Positions 33,623-33,887 of a stretch of DNA of 33,887 nucleotides are shown here, one piece after another. Numbering within the stretch: position 1 is the first letter of the stretch; each line of letters starts with the position of its first letter. This stretch comes from Candidatus Palauibacter soopunensis (GTDB taxonomy: Bacteria; Gemmatimonadota; Gemmatimonadetes; Palauibacterales; Palauibacteraceae): NCBI RefSeq assembly GCF_947581735.1, contig NZ_CANPVT010000024.1, positions 116,243-150,129 of the forward strand, in the 5' to 3' direction. The notes under the pieces were generated by a model. It did not search any database, was not told the DNA's origin, and was given only the letters and a program-made list of their open reading frames with translations. Made by a program: the position numbers and the translations under genes.

Positions 33623-33887
33623 ATGGTAGAACCCAAGGCCTGGTTCGCCGGCGTGGACTGGGCATCGGAAGCGCACCACGTCTGCGTGGTCGGCGGAGAC
33701 GGCTCGAAGCGGGAGGAACGCATCTTCCGCCACGGAGGCGCGGGTCTGGCCCAGATGGCCGAGTGGATCGCCGCCAAGTCCGGAGGGTCTGCCCCGGAGG
33801 ACATCCCGGTGGCGATCGAAGTTCCGCACGGGCCGGTCGTCGAGAGCCTCATGGACCACGGGTTCGCGGTCTACTCGATCAACCCGA
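33623..33887 (+). CDS. IS110-family transposase (N-terminal part, runs off window)
   Basis: The first 88 residues are seen. GVDWASEAHHVCVVGGDG places the first catalytic Asp at residue 12 and AIEVPHGPVVE the Glu at 66, the D and E of the DEDD RuvC-like domain that defines IS110 recombinases. The start ATG at 33623 has GGGAGG a few bases upstream. The C-terminal serine domain is outside the window. Confidence 0.9.
   Translation, partial: MVEPKAWFAGVDWASEAHHVCVVGGDGSKREERIFRHGGAGLAQMAEWIAAKSGGSAPEDIPVAIEVPHGPVVESLMDHGFAVYSINP

Larger units (their letters stand above)
31663..33887 (+). mobile_element. Left part of an integrative element (boundary approximate)
   Basis: A P4-type integrase lies at the broken 5' end of the autotransporter gene and is followed by an IS110-type transposase. 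The left boundary is placed only by the loss of recognisable Ig-like sequence; the right boundary is outside the window. Confidence 0.5.
33366..33887 (+). mobile_element. IS110-family insertion sequence, left end (incomplete)
   Basis: Contains the structured leader and the start of a DEDD transposase gene. The left end is placed near 33366-33369 because CCCTGTAC there is complementary to a loop in the leader; this is a hypothesis. The rest is beyond the window. Confidence 0.55.

Overview
The window is very GC-rich (about two thirds or more G+C by eye). It reads as chromosomal DNA of a diderm bacterium, most likely Gemmatimonadota or a close relative. This is an inference from G+C content, the housekeeping gene neighbourhoods, an outer-membrane autotransporter barrel and a DUF222/HNH endonuclease. 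No rRNA is present to confirm it. From the left edge to about 25.9 kb every recognisable gene lies on the minus strand. From 25.9 kb to the right edge the strands are mixed and the content becomes accessory.

Layout. (1) 1-5.6 kb: prs, rplY (bL25/Ctc), pth, hppA (proton- or sodium-pumping pyrophosphatase), rpsF (bS6 with a very long acidic tail) and the start of rpsR. Promoters are proposed before prs and before rpsF. (2) 5.6-21.5 kb: a long, tightly packed run read leftward from recA: recA, recX, alaS, a small unknown gene, an SDR oxidoreductase, cca, rarA, hflX, pdxJ, an AglD-like membrane protein, ispE, tRNA-Gln, a YyaL-type thioredoxin/DUF255 protein and an MscS channel. Many junctions are 4-base stop/start overlaps, so much of this is probably one or a few coupled operons mixing DNA repair, tRNA charging and maturation, cofactor synthesis and isoprenoid synthesis. 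recA has a good promoter whose spacer holds a LexA-box-like sequence. (3) 21.7-23.06 kb: dtd, a LOG-like Rossmann protein and a CcmI-like zinc-ribbon membrane protein, joined by ATGA and GTGA overlaps. (4) 23.06-23.89 kb: 836 bases without a protein gene but full of structure. It has a near-consensus minus-strand promoter, a run of hairpins (one capped by UUCG, one by a GNRA loop), imperfect inverted AT-rich arms around the whole unit, and an 11-bp phased TCCA/TGGA array. I regard it as the best candidate here for an undescribed RNA gene or small RNA element. (5) 23.9-28.1 kb: a UPF1-like SF1 helicase, diverging from a group II PLP decarboxylase that overlaps a DsbA-like lipoprotein gene.

(6) 28.1-33.9 kb is accessory: a DUF222/HNH nuclease; the C-terminal part of an Ig-like-repeat autotransporter that looks cut off at its 5' end; a P4-type tyrosine integrase next to the cut; and the left end of an IS110-family transposase that runs off the window. 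The leader of the IS110 gene folds into hairpins. One loop is complementary to a sequence about 180 bp upstream, which is what a bridge RNA pairing with its own left end would look like. The element sits beside a perfect 12-bp palindrome.

Family calls rest on motifs I can read in the translations. Structure and promoter calls are by eye. No database or folding program was run.
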